A stretch of DNA of 64,000 nt from Chersky-840 sp963764205. GTDB lineage: Bacteria > Actinomycetota > Acidimicrobiia > Acidimicrobiales > UBA8190. Every line of letters starts with the position of its first letter. Position 1 is the first letter of the stretch. The notes under the pieces were generated by a model that saw only the letters and a program-made list of their open reading frames with translations, had not been told where the DNA came from and did no database searches. Below, piece after piece: positions 26,536 to 35,103 of the stretch. Position numbers and translations under genes: made by a program. The DNA is taken from NCBI GenBank assembly GCA_963764205.1, contig CAVXRN010000003.1, positions 186,001 through 250,000 on the forward strand, given 5' to 3'.

Positions 26536-27244
26536 CGTGCCGCAGGTCTACATCAGTGAAACCACCCGACGTCCAAGTCTTGGGGGTCCGACCTCTCGAT
26601 TCCCAGAAGCGTCGAGGCCCAACAAGGACACGGTATGTGTCATCCCGGGACGTGACTACAGAGGATCCACCTAGTCGTGATGGGTGATAACACGTGGTCC
26701 TACACGCAACGTCGCCGACTGTCATTACTTGATCGAGGGCCCCGCGGCCTTCTGGCCGCCGATGAACGAGTGGGAATACGAACCAAAGCCCCGCAAGGCT
26801 CAGCACGGTGACAGCGACCATCAGGACCACCGGTACACCTCGCTCCACAAAACTGGTCACAAGCAGGACCGCGGTGGAGATCGCGAGCCCCACAGCTGCG
26901 AGTCCGAGCAGAGCCATAGTGTTCGCCACCACGAGCAACGTACCCTTCTGGTGACGTCGGAAGATAAAGCGGTGATAGGCGACTGGAGCACAAAGGAGCG
27001 CTGTCGCAATTGCGGCAAGTAGCAAGCTCGTGAGATAAACGAGTCGCTGCGAGTGATCGAGCTTCTCGAACCGGACCCCGAACGGCAATGACAGCAGAAA
27101 TCCAAAGAGCACCTGTACCCCAAGGCCGGCCACCCGCAACTCCTGGAGCAATTCGGCGAGGTTGCGATCTGCCCGCTCGGCCTCTGACTCATGGCGCCCA
27201 GGGTCGTTAGGAGCCTGGGCGTCTTTATCTTCGATGATCGTCAC
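26414..27244 (-). CDS. DUF6328-like membrane protein, 3-prime end uncertain
   Basis: From the GTG at 27244 (AGGGG ribosome site), about 165 residues form a convincing four-helix membrane protein of the DUF6328 type. It has an acidic N-terminus, RNLAELLQELRVAGLGVQ, helix VLFGFLLSLPFGVRF, LVYLTSLLLAAIATALL, YHRFIFRRHQK and two further helices ending WFVFPLV. The unshifted frame continues for another 110 low-quality residues to 26414, over the next gene and its putative promoter. A one-base shift near 26766 would end the protein at TAA 26725-26727, which I think is the real end. Function unknown; such proteins are common in actinobacterial stress loci. Confidence 0.7.
   Translation of the reverse strand: MTIIEDKDAQAPNDPGRHESEAERADRNLAELLQELRVAGLGVQVLFGFLLSLPFGVRFEKLDHSQRLVYLTSLLLAAIATALLCAPVAYHRFIFRRHQKGTLLVVANTMALLGLAAVGLAISTAVLLVTSFVERGVPVVLMVAVTVLSLAGLWFVFPLVHRRPEGRGALDQVMTVGDVACRTTCYHPSRLGGSSVVTSRDDTYRVLVGPRRFWESRGRTPKTWTSGGFTDVDLRHDGYLHSRGLSRLSRLTVGRGSPSTTGRFATHLPLSCSSCG
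26599..26623 (-). promoter_or_regulatory. Possible SigB/SigF-type promoter
   Basis: On the minus strand GTTG (26623-26620) is followed after 15 bases by GGGAAT (26604-26599). This fits the actinobacterial SigF/SigB pattern GTTT-N15/16-GGGWAW with one mismatch in the -35. It would drive the 82-residue gene. Confidence 0.35.
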
Positions 27245-27277
27245 GGCTCACCCCTATCCCTGGCATCGCCACGTGGG

Positions 27278-27604
27278 CTAACGAGTCACAGCCCGTTCGA
27301 GTTGCGCCTTGGACATCTTGGATCGACCTTTGATCCCGAGACGTCGCGCTTCTTCGTAGATCTGATCGCGGGTGCGACCCTGGGCCCCTCGGTGGGAGCG
27401 AAGGCCACCCCGACGTCCCGAAGAGATGTCGTGCGTCGAGGTGCGGCTGGAGCGCGCCGCCTCTCCCGACCTCGCCCGTTCCTTGTTCACGGTACGTGCT
27501 GCGATCTCCTCCGCCGTACCTTCTGAGTCTCCTCGTTCAAGGAGTCCTTTCTTGATGTGGTCGTACTGACGTTCACGCTTGGCGCTCCATGCTCGTCTTG
27601 GCAT
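27278..27604 (-). CDS. Small basic Rho-N-like protein (often annotated plasmid stabilization protein)
   Basis: 108 residues, very basic. The N-terminal PRRAWSAKRERQYDHIKKG and central EEIAARTVNKERARSGE are hallmarks of a widespread small family. The C-terminal DQIYEEARRLGIKGRSKMSK resembles a Rho-termination-factor N-terminal (SAP-like) nucleic-acid-binding helix pair. The name plasmid stabilization is historical; there is no toxin partner here. The ATG at 27604 has AAGGAGG six bases upstream, and a SigB-like promoter lies about 80 bases upstream, so it is probably a stress-induced nucleic-acid-binding protein. Confidence 0.88.
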   Translation of the reverse strand: MPRRAWSAKRERQYDHIKKGLLERGDSEGTAEEIAARTVNKERARSGEAARSSRTSTHDISSGRRGGLRSHRGAQGRTRDQIYEEARRLGIKGRSKMSKAQLERAVTR

Positions 27605-27684
27605 CGCCGTCCTCCTTACCCAAAGGGAAGCATCCTTGTTGCGTTGACCGAGTCGCTCCGCGGAAGCGGATCCCCAACGGCTCT

Positions 27685-27709
27685 TTACCCAATCGCGGGG
27701 GTAATACAC
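27685..27709 (-). promoter_or_regulatory. Possible SigB/SigF-type promoter for the Rho-N-like gene
   Basis: On the minus strand GTGT (27709-27706), a 15-base spacer and GGGTAA (27690-27685). The -10 fits GGGTAW exactly and the -35 has one mismatch to GTTT. Confidence 0.5.
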
Positions 27710-27858
27710 GTCCCGACTAGGCCTCCGCCGATCCCTGGGCCACGGCATCGTCGCGAAGTCCACGTTGATCTTCAACAACGTCTTGGAGCACTTCATCGGG
27801 AGCTTCTTCGACCCGTCGCGTGACGACAGCAAACCTTCGATATGACGTCTTTCGACAT

Positions 27859-27883
27859 GTTTCAGATCCCCAGCATCGGGGTA
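27859..27883 (+). promoter_or_regulatory. Probable SigB/SigF-type promoter
   Basis: GTTT (27859-27862), 15 bases, GGGGTA (27878-27883), or with a 16-base spacer GGGTAG. This is a full match to the SigF/SigB -35 and a near match to the -10. It lies 66 bases before the small hydrophobic protein gene. Confidence 0.6.
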
Positions 27884-27948
27884 GATCACGTTCGTCGCAG
27901 GACAAGACGTGCATTCCAGTTCAACCCGGTGATTGGAGGTCGAAGGAG

Positions 27949-28119
27949 ATGGGCCTAATCCTGTTGGTGCTGCTCCTGGCACTGCTCTTTGGTGGTCTCG
28001 GGTTCGCTGTCCACGCATTGTGGATAGTCGCCGTAGTGGTCTTTCTCGCTTGGCTGATCGGATTCGGCGTGGCGCGAGGCGAAGGAGCGGGAGGTCGTGC
28101 TCGCTGGTATCGCTGGTAG
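27949..28119 (+). CDS. Small hydrophobic membrane protein
   Basis: 56 residues from the ATG at 27949, with GGAGG nine bases upstream. Two close membrane helices (LILLVLLLALLFGGLGFAV and ALWIVAVVVFLAWLIGFGVA) and a short basic/aromatic tail ending RWYRW. It matches the very short hydrophobic proteins seen beside stress genes in Streptomyces and relatives; role unknown, possibly membrane stress. Its promoter resembles a SigB promoter. Probably co-transcribed with the next gene, 48 bases downstream. Confidence 0.82.
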   Translation: MGLILLVLLLALLFGGLGFAVHALWIVAVVVFLAWLIGFGVARGEGAGGRARWYRW

Positions 28120-28167
28120 GTCGGTGGCCGAGAGCTTCGTGCACACAAGCAGGTGGGAGGCAACGCA

Positions 28168-28437
28168 ATGCGAAATGTATGGAAGGGTCTTGTTGTCGGT
28201 GGACTGACGGGCGTCGCCGCGGGCGCCATCCTTGATGCAGCCGCCCGGGCTTCGCAGAGAGCGGTGGAGCTCGGAGGACATGTTCGAGCTCGAGCCCCTG
28301 AAGCTGGGTCTCTCGTTGAATCCGTGACCCACAAGGCGAGCGAGTGGGTTCACGACGCCAACACGTCTAAAAGGGCGTCGGATACCGTTCAGAAGATCAA
28401 GGACTCGGACCCCGTAGGACAGCGTGGCACACGTTAG
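28168..28437 (+). CDS. YtxH-like small glycine-zipper membrane protein
   Basis: 89 residues, ATG at 28168 with GGGAGG seven bases upstream. The N-terminal WKGLVVGGLTGVAAGAILD is a glycine-zipper membrane helix like that of YtxH-type general-stress proteins. The rest is amphipathic and charged with several possible coiled segments. Family membership is inferred from layout, not clear similarity. It follows the small hydrophobic protein gene on the same strand. Confidence 0.72.
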   Translation: MRNVWKGLVVGGLTGVAAGAILDAAARASQRAVELGGHVRARAPEAGSLVESVTHKASEWVHDANTSKRASDTVQKIKDSDPVGQRGTR

Positions 28438-28544
28438 CCGTGACGCCGCCGCGGGAGCCGTGGAGGCCGCCTCCTCGTACAGCCGCTAATGGCGGCGGGG
28501 CCCGTGGCCCCGGCCGAGAGCCCGCAACGATGGCCCACCACGAT

Positions 28545-31197
28545 CTATCGCCGTGCTGCGGTGGTACGCACGACGGCCACGAGCGCTATGTCGTCGTCAT
28601 GGTGAAGCTTATCGAGCACCAGGGCGCCCAGAACCTCGTCGCAAAGGACTTCGGGGCTGGAGCGCTCGCTGGCGGCGGCGATCAGTTCGGAGGTACCGGC
28701 ATCAAAGTGCCGGTGCTGGTCCTCGATCAAGCCATCGGTGTAGAGCAGCAATGCCGTGTCCGGTGCCAGCACGCCCTGCCATTCGCGAATGGGGGAACGA
28801 GGCGCTCCAAGAGGTGAAGTTGGTTCGACATCCAGGACCGCTACGTCGTCTGACTTCACCAGCAAGGGCCGCGGGTGGCCGGCGGACACGATCCGAATCT
28901 CGCCACTGGGTACGTCCACGGTGGCGATGAGCAGTGTGACCATGCGCTCGAGTTCGAGGTCGTCCCATCCGTCTCGAAGCATCTCGACGATGTGCCTCGG
29001 GCCGCTTGCCTGGTTGGCCAGCACCCGCACAGCGGTCCGCACCTTTCCCATGACGGCGGCGGCGTGGATGTCGTGACCGGCAACGTCGCCGATCACAATG
29101 GTCGCGCGGCCCGAAGCACCCGGGATGACGTCATAGAAATCGCCACCCACATCTGCGTCGAGCGTGGCGGGGAGATAGCGGACTGCGATTGCCAAGCCCG
29201 GGATTTCGGGTACATGGTCCGGCAAGAGACTGGCTTGCAGCGTCTGGGCCGCGTGTCGAGCGACGTCATTCCTTTGCGCCGGTGCCACAACCTGGGCGAC
29301 ATACGAAGTGAAGTCCTCCGCCAGTGCCAAGGCGGCAGAACCGAACCGCCGTCCCGATCCAGCGGAGACCAGGGTGATCGAACCCAGGATGCGATTGTCG
29401 GCGATAAGCGGAAAGAGCCATGTAACTCGTGAAGTTGAGCCGCTTCAACAGCTCGAAATGGTGGTCATCACGCGTCGTCTGCCGAAGGAAGTCATCGGAC
29501 ATGGTGGTGGACCACCGGACCCGCCCGGTGTGCATGACCTCGATACTTGGATGTTCTCCCGCGGGATCTGGCGCATACTTCGATCCGAGCTCGTCCACCA
29601 GTGGCTGCAGAGCAGGGTCGGAATGCTTGGCGGCCATCCGAACGATCCGCCCGTCCCACGTCAGCGTGTCCACCAGACACAGGTCCGCGAGCGTGGGGAC
29701 GGCTACCGCCGCCAATCTTTCCAACGTCTCAGCGTATCCGTCGGCTTGAGCGATGATCTCTGCCGCCTCCAGCAAGAACGCCTGATGCTCATGATGTGCT
29801 TGAAGCTGCTCCATGGCGGCACGCTGCACCGTGTCTTGCACACGATGCCGGGTTTCGTCTCTGAGGTACCAAACGCGTCCAAGGGCGATGTTTCGACGAT
29901 CGACGATGGGTGAGGATCGATAGGCCATTACCCTGCCGTCCCTCAACTCGAAGTCAGCTGCGAGATGATCAAACGGCCGCTGGCGCCCGATCGCCAGGTG
30001 TCGGGTCACGGCGTCGGGGTGTGCGGCAAGTGACTTGCAGTGCTCGAGCAAGAAGGCCGAATCGTCGCCGACCTCGATGGCATTCTCGGGTAGGCCCATC
30101 ATCTCGCAAAAGCGATTGTTGAACGTCAGGATCCGATTCCCGTTCGACATGGCATAGACACCTTCGTCTGAGCTCTCGACGACGAACTTGGTGACTTCGA
30201 CCAAGAACTCCATCGCCCGTCGGGCCTCTCTCTCAGCGTCGAGGATCCGGGCGTGCTCGAGGGCAAGGGCACATTGGCGGCCGACCGAATCGAGCAGGGC
30301 GACATCTGTGTCACCGAAACTGCGGTCGAGCCGCCACGCGAAGGCCAAGACTCCGCCAACGACGTCCTTGGTGCGCATCGGGACGAATGCCCACGCCTGG
30401 TGGTCGGAAGAGTATGTGGCGAGAGCGGGATACTCGGCGTCGAGCTCGGCCCTGGATCCCCATGTTGTGATCATCTGAGAACGAGCCGCGTCGCAGTGTG
30501 GCAGCAGTGCACCGAGATCGCTCGGTTCGAGGAGGTGGGCGAGCACTGCATCACTAAGACCGGACGAGGCGACCGGGATCAGCTTGCCCGCTTCGGAATC
30601 GAACACCATGAGCGCAGCGGCGGAGGCTTCCATGGCCCGCAGCGCGCCGGTCATCGCCACCTCCGTCACACCCGCCACATCAAGGTGTTCTGACAATGCC
30701 TCGGTGATTCGCGTCAGAAGTTGAAGCTGTGCTTCCGCGGCCGAGGCCCCTTGCGGCACCGCACTTCGGAGCTCGGTGGTCTCGGACACGAGAACGACGA
30801 CCCCCAGCGGTACCCCCGACGGGTCGTCGAGCCGAGAGAAGGAGGAGCTGAACGACCGTCGGGTGTCGGGTGCGGCCGGCGTCCCCCACGTCTCGGCGCG
30901 AGTCATGGGGGTCCCCGAGGCCAAGATCTGGCGGAGGTGCCGATCGAAGTGGTCATCGTGGGGAGCCGGCAACACCTCGTCGACCCGCTTCCCGACGGCA
31001 CGCGAGGTGTCCAGCCCGTAAAGGGCAGCGAGGCCCGGGCTAACGAAGAGAAACGTGAGATCGGCATCGATCACGGCAACTCCGAACGACCCTCGCTCCA
31101 CGATGGCACCGATCGCATCGGCGGCACCGGGATTCCACCAAGGGATGCCCGCGGCGGGGCTGGCCGAGGCCTGGTCAGGCAATTCCATCTGACTCAT
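28545..31197 (-). CDS. PAS-GAF-PAS-GAF-SpoIIE (PP2C) sensor phosphatase (apparent frameshift)
   Basis: A cytosolic multi-sensor phosphatase of the RsbU/RsbP type, expected to dephosphorylate STAS anti-anti-sigma factors and so free the sigma factor. About 884 residues when reconstructed: PAS about 30-130, GAF about 160-325, PAS about 335-440 (FNNRFCEMMGLPENA), GAF about 455-620, PP2C about 640-870. Metal-binding motifs of the phosphatase are intact: VGGDFYD, IGDVAGHD and LLYTDGLIED. The frame breaks near 29417, where one base restores FPLIADNRILGSITLVSAGS and leads into the phosphatase part. The ATG at 31197 has GGGAGG eight bases upstream. It diverges from the RsbW-like gene. Confidence 0.87.
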
Positions 31198-31381
31198 CGT
31201 CGTGGCCTCCCGAGCACGTGGGGGGTCAACCGGAGCGGGGTCCAGATCTCGATGTACCTAACGATTTCGATTGTCCAGGCTGGGTGCGAGGCTTGTCAAA
31301 CAGTGCACGCCGCAGTGCAGTCCCCCGTCCCGGGCGGGCCATGTCGAGCCTTCCGATGGCCCTGGCAGGGTGGCACGATGC

Positions 31382-31827
31382 ATGATCGACTCCGAAGAGC
31401 TGAGAGGTGGACAAGAGGTGACCGACCACATCGACCTTTCGATTCCGGCCCGGGCCGATCTCCTCCAGCTCGTTCGCCTGGCGGCGGGAGTCGTGGCCAC
31501 CAAGGTGGATCTTCGCCTGGACGAGCTGGAAGACCTCCGACTCGGAGTGGAGGAGCTCTGCCTATCGCTGGTGGACCCCACTGGGGACGGACCCGGTCGG
31601 TTGGCGCTTCGTTACGCTTGGGACGATGAGATGATCGAGATCACCTGCGCCTTGAGGGAGGTCCCGATACTCGAACCCGTGATCTCGATCCCGAGAACGA
31701 GGCCGTTGGCCGTGAGCTCTCGTCACAGATTCTGGACACTGTCGTCGACGAGCACGGGGAGACCCACGATGGTGGACAGCACACCGCGTGGCTTCGGATG
31801 CGTCGGACCAGAATGGCTGACGGATAG
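31382..31827 (+). CDS. RsbW-like protein lacking canonical ATP boxes (apparent frameshift)
   Basis: About 148 residues reconstructed. The N-terminal half (IDLSIPARADLLQLVRLAAG, LDELEDLRLGVEELCLSL) is in one frame. Near 31680 the frame shifts and continues with SSQILDTVVDEHGE and TAWLRMRR, ending at TAG 31825-31827. It is closely similar in layout to the rsbW at 34654-35103, so the two are paralogues. Neither shows the N-box Asn nor glycine-rich G1/G2 boxes of a working kinase. A GTG at 31418 is an alternative start. Probably a sigma-binding or STAS-binding partner. Confidence 0.7.
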
Positions 31828-31862
31828 GTCGGGGCGGATGATGGGCAAGCGAAACCGATGGG

Positions 31863-32288
31863 CTAGTTCGCCGAGTGATCCCCGGCTTGGCCACCGAGAG
31901 ATGGCGTCTTGGTCGTGTCGATCTCGAACCACACCGTCTTGCCCTGGGTGTCGAGGATGTCGGTACCCCATTCGGTAGCCAGTTCGTCGACGAGCTTGAG
32001 CCCCCAACCACCCACAGTAAGCACCGTCCGGCTTGTCGGCATCGGCGGCCGTGGGTCTCCGTCGGACACGGCTACTCGAAGGCAGGCTCGGTCAAAGGTG
32101 AGTACGAGTTCGAGGGTGGTGCGGGCGTGACGCACACCGTTTGTCACGAGCTCGGTTACCAGCAGGCAGACCGTCTCCTCGAAGACAGAGAGTCCCCATT
32201 CGGCCAGCGCCGATCTCGCGACCTGACGAGCCGCGGCCGCGCTGGCCGCCCCCGCCGGGAGTCCAGTCCGTACTTCGATGGGAAGAAC
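31863..32288 (-). CDS. Anti-sigma-type serine kinase (HATPase), start uncertain
   Basis: A compact GHKL ATPase of the RsbW/SpoIIAB class that would phosphorylate a STAS partner. ATP-binding boxes look intact: N box in LLVTELVTNGVRHA, G1 in AVSDGDPRPP, G2 in VGGWGLKLVDELATEWG. The open frame begins after a TAG at 32289-32291 without an ATG, GTG or TTG before the N box, although upstream residues (ARQVARSALAEWGLSVFEE) clearly belong to the domain. The start is either lost to a one-base indel (an ATG lies at 32298 in another frame) or non-standard. It converges with the upstream RsbW-like gene. Confidence 0.65.
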   Translation of the reverse strand, partial: VLPIEVRTGLPAGAASAAAARQVARSALAEWGLSVFEETVCLLVTELVTNGVRHARTTLELVLTFDRACLRVAVSDGDPRPPMPTSRTVLTVGGWGLKLVDELATEWGTDILDTQGKTVWFEIDTTKTPSLGGQAGDHSAN

Positions 32289-32506
32289 CTACCCACATCC
32301 TTCCTGGTCAACCTCGGATATCCAGTTTTCGCCCACGCCCCTCGACCTCGGGAAAAGTTCTGCAGCGACGGCATCGATGCACGAATCGAAGTCGCCCGAG
32401 GTCCTCGAGTGCGAAGATGGAGGCCCTCGGTGACCGCACCGTGGCGCCGACAAGGGCGATCATCCCTTCTGACCGAGGTCGGCGGAGCAGAACGGAGGCT
32501 GATTCG

Positions 32507-32866
32507 GTGGTCGAGCCGCAGTTGAGGGTCACGGTGGACTCAGAGCCACAGGCGCGTGGCTCGGCCGTGGTCGTGAGGGCTTCGGGAGAGGTCGACATCC
32601 AGACCTCGCCGGTCCTGGATGACCATCTGCAGCAGGTGCTGAACGATGGTGCCACGTCGGTCGTCCTTGATCTCGCCGGGGTGACATTCCTCGACTCAAC
32701 CGGACTGAGCGTGCTGGTAGCGGGGCTCAGACGGTGTCAGGAGGCCGGGGGGACCTTGCAGGTCGTTTCCCCGAGACCGCATGTCCGAAGGATTTTCGAG
32801 GTCACGGGGCTGAGTGACGCATTCCAGATGAAGGACCTCGACGCCGACGACCCGGCACGTGATTAG
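32507..32866 (+). CDS. STAS-domain anti-anti-sigma factor
   Basis: 119 residues from the GTG at 32507, with GGAGG eight bases upstream. Single STAS domain: VVVRASGEVDIQTSPVLDD, then VVLDLAGVTFLDSTGLSVLV with the conserved phosphorylatable Ser in DSTGL, and the C-terminal VTGLSDAF. When unphosphorylated it would bind an anti-sigma partner. It is one of two STAS proteins in the island; the other (34310-34654) is directly linked to the sigma factor gene. Confidence 0.92.
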   Translation: MVEPQLRVTVDSEPQARGSAVVVRASGEVDIQTSPVLDDHLQQVLNDGATSVVLDLAGVTFLDSTGLSVLVAGLRRCQEAGGTLQVVSPRPHVRRIFEVTGLSDAFQMKDLDADDPARD

Positions 32867-32886
32867 CCGGTGCCAGAAGCGGGTAC
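32861..32886 (+). promoter_or_regulatory. Possible SigB/SigF-type promoter
   Basis: GATT (32861-32864), a 16-base spacer and GGGTAC (32881-32886), 60 bases before the 69-residue acidic protein gene. The -35 has one mismatch to GTTT. The GATT overlaps the stop region of the STAS gene. A small dyad GGGAAC-GAG-GTTCCC follows at 32895-32909. Confidence 0.4.
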
Positions 32887-32946
32887 GGCACCGTGGGAAC
32901 GAGGTTCCCGAACCGACTCCCTTAGAGCGTGGAACGAGGTCCATCG

Positions 32947-33156
32947 ATGCACGAGAAGCCAACCAGCCTTTCAGATGCCACCCGACAAGCTGAGGGGAAG
33001 GACGCTCGCGCCACCCACGGGCCCGACCCAGCCGCGATTCACGAGGGCGACGACATCGAGGTCGAAGAACGGGAAGTCGATCCCGACGTCAGGGCCCACT
33101 ACCAGGAGATGGTTGAGCTCGGCGCTGACAACGTCGGCGAAGGCCGCATTCCGTGA
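32947..33156 (+). CDS. Small acidic protein of unknown function
   Basis: 69 residues, ATG at 32947 with a GAGG site seven bases upstream (a GTG at 32929 is possible). Hydrophilic and acidic. The C-terminal DPDVRAHYQEMVELGADN followed by GEGRIP resembles the end of a family of small uncharacterised actinobacterial proteins that I recall seeing near stress genes. No cysteines or membrane segment. A SigB-like promoter lies upstream. Function unknown. Confidence 0.72.
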   Translation: MHEKPTSLSDATRQAEGKDARATHGPDPAAIHEGDDIEVEEREVDPDVRAHYQEMVELGADNVGEGRIP

Positions 33157-33249
33157 ACAGGCTTGGTTTCTGACCACGTGAAGAGGCCAACGAGGGCGGT
33201 AGGGACTCCCGAAGATCGGCGAGTTGCCACGCGGCGCTGGGCACATGCC

Positions 33250-34274
33250 ATGAGCACGTCCGTGCTGGCCTCAACTTCGAGGCCTGTTGACCCCTTTCGG
33301 CACGAGGCCTTGTTCTACGCCGGCGAGGGTGAGTTCCTCGACGGGACGACGCCGTTCATCGAGGACGCCGTAGCGGCGGACGAACCCATCCTCGTCGTCG
33401 TCAGCTCCCGAAAGATCGACCTGCTTCGAGACCGGCTGCAGTCCGTGGCACGGCGAGTTCGCTTCGCCGACATGGACGAGATCGGGCACAACCCAGCCAG
33501 GATCATTCCCGCCTGGTCGGCCTTCGTGCACGAGCACGGTCAGCGTCCGATGCGGGGCATCGGAGAGCCCATCTGGGCCGAACGAGGCCCGGCCGAGCTC
33601 GTGGAGTGCCAGCTCCACGAGTCGCTGTTGAATGTGGCCTTCGCCGGCTGCTCCGGCTTCACATTGCTGTGCCCTTATGACGTCGGGGACACTCGGTCCG
33701 GACGTCCTCGACGAGGCATGTCACAGTCACCCATACCTTCGCCGGGATGGCACCTCGTCCACCAGCCCGGAGTATGAAGGGCTCGACAGACTCGCGCGGG
33801 CACGTCTCGGCACCTTTGCCGAAACCTCCGAGCGGATCGATCCACTTGGAGTTCCGGTCCGCGTCGTTGCGCGATCTTCGTGACGCGTGGCAGGTGCGGC
33901 CGTACACGCGGGCATGGCGGAGGGGCGGGTCGGCGACATCGTGACCGCCGTCAACGAAGCGGCATCGAACAGCCTTCGCCACGCGGGCGGTCGGGGAGTT
34001 GTCAGAATGTGGCGCACCGGCGATAGCTTCATCTGCCAGATCTCCGATGGTGGCTACATCGGCGAACCGCTTGTCGGTCGCATCGAACCCGACGTCGAAA
34101 GCCCCTCTCGGGCGCGGGTTGTGGATTGTGCATCAATTGTGCGATCTTGCCCAGGTGAGGTCCACCTCGACGGGGACCACGGTACGAATGCATTTTCGCC
34201 TCTCATCACCGTCAGGCCCAGCTCCTGGAGTGTTTTTGACCGAACCAGGATTCGTGTCGAGTCTCGGAGGGTAA
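33250..34274 (+). CDS. MEDS-domain sensor with anti-sigma-type HATPase (about four apparent frameshifts)
   Basis: Reconstructed as one protein of about 340 residues. The N-terminal MEDS domain (HEALFYAGEGEFLDGTTPFI, RFADMDEIGHNPARIIPAW, MRGIGEPIW) is the type found in DcmR-like sensors. It is followed by a linker (PLPKPPSGS) and a GHKL ATPase with N box (VNEAASNSLRHAGG), G1 (ISDGGYIGEP) and G2 (GRGLWIVHQLCDLAQV) boxes. The pieces lie in three frames, with breaks near 33690, 33815, 33890 and 34095. The first is explained by one extra G in a GGGG run. Either the gene is decaying or the sequence carries several indels; conserved motifs in every piece favour the latter. Confidence 0.68.
34249..34274 (+). 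promoter_or_regulatory. Possible autoregulatory promoter of rsbV-rsbW-sigB
   Basis: GATT (34249-34252), 16 bases, GGGTAA (34269-34274), 36 bases before rsbV. It has the same GATT-N16-GGGTA form as the element at 32861. The TAA also serves as stop of the preceding frame. Confidence 0.35.
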
Positions 34275-34309
34275 AGACAACGAGGGACGAACGAGAGGGG
34301 CGCCGGGCC

Positions 34310-34654
34310 ATGTCAAGCCATGCATATTTTGAACTCACGGACTCCGGTCCGTCAGACGTACCCGTACTCACTGTTGGTGGCGAGATCGATGTGGCAACGT
34401 CTCCCGAGCTCGACGAACGTCTGTCCACGTTGATCGAGTCTGGCCTTGCCCGGGTCGTCGTGAACCTCACAGACGTCTCATTCATTGACTCGACAGGTCT
34501 CGGAGTCTTGGTCGGAGCTCTGAAAGATGCTCGCGCCGGCGGAGGGGACGTGATGCTCGTGGTGACCCAACCGCACATCCTGAGGCTCCTCGAGCTCACG
34601 GGGCTCGACGAGGTGTTCAGTATCACGAGCACAGACGAAGCTGTGAGGTCGTGA
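34310..34654 (+). CDS. rsbV: Anti-anti-sigma factor, RsbV type
   Basis: 114 residues from the ATG at 34310. STAS domain with LTVGGEIDVATSPELDERL and VVNLTDVSFIDSTGLGVLVG; the Ser in DSTGL is the expected phosphorylation site. In partner switching the unphosphorylated form sequesters the anti-sigma factor. The stop overlaps the rsbW start as TGATG, followed by sigB, so this is a classic rsbV-rsbW-sigB arrangement. Confidence 0.92.
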   Translation: MSSHAYFELTDSGPSDVPVLTVGGEIDVATSPELDERLSTLIESGLARVVVNLTDVSFIDSTGLGVLVGALKDARAGGGDVMLVVTQPHILRLLELTGLDEVFSITSTDEAVRS

Positions 34655-35103
34655 TGGGCGCCATGTCTGCTCCGAGTCCCGTCACGAGCGGCCTGGGTAG
34701 GGTGGAATTGTCACTTCCGGCCGACCCAGAGAATCTTTTCCTGGCACGCATGACCGGAGCGGCTGTCGCGGCCCGTGCGGGGCTCAACTACGAGCAAGTC
34801 GAAGACCTCCGCCTCGCTATCGACGAACTGTGCATCGCACTGCTCAACTCAGGTGGATCCACGGGGCAGATCGTCTTGCTCTTCCAGTGGGATCGAAAAG
34901 GAACGCTGGATGTCGTGGGCACCCTGGTCCCCGAAGGCGACCCCGCCACCAACGGCCACCTGCCCAGGCAGGGTGGGTCTCCCCTGCCATCCGAGCTCTC
35001 GCAGCGAATCCTCGATGCCCTGGTCGACGACCACGGCACAGACGCCGTCGGGGGGGTCCACCGGGGGTGGCTGCGTTTGCGGCGACAGGAATTGTCGGTG
35101 TGA
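34654..35103 (+). CDS. rsbW: RsbW-like anti-sigma factor lacking canonical ATP boxes
   Basis: 149 residues. Position between rsbV and sigB, with overlaps on both sides (TGATG and GTGA), identifies it as the anti-sigma partner. The N-terminal half keeps the fold signature VEDLRLAIDELCIALLNSGG, but the usual Mg-binding Asn of the N box is replaced. No DxGxG or GxGL segment is present; the C-terminal half reads SELSQRILDALVDDHGTDAV and WLRLRRQE instead. It may bind the sigma factor without being a competent kinase. The paralogue at 31382-31827 has the same features. Confidence 0.82.
   Translation: MGAMSAPSPVTSGLGRVELSLPADPENLFLARMTGAAVAARAGLNYEQVEDLRLAIDELCIALLNSGGSTGQIVLLFQWDRKGTLDVVGTLVPEGDPATNGHLPRQGGSPLPSELSQRILDALVDDHGTDAVGGVHRGWLRLRRQELSV

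Larger units (their letters stand above)
27605..27948. other. Divergent intergenic region of the stress island
   Basis: 344 bases between the divergent Rho-N-like and small hydrophobic protein genes. It contains the two SigB-like promoter sequences described separately. No convincing reading frame or RNA gene is visible in the remainder. Confidence 0.6.

Noticed and set aside
27278..27604. Plasmid-derived toxin-antitoxin or stabilisation gene
   Set aside because: The family name is historical; there is no partner gene and the protein resembles a Rho-N-like nucleic-acid-binding protein in a stress island.
31863..32288. Programmed frameshift or leaderless start at the minus-strand HATPase
   Set aside because: Possible, but an indel like the many others in this window explains the missing start more simply.
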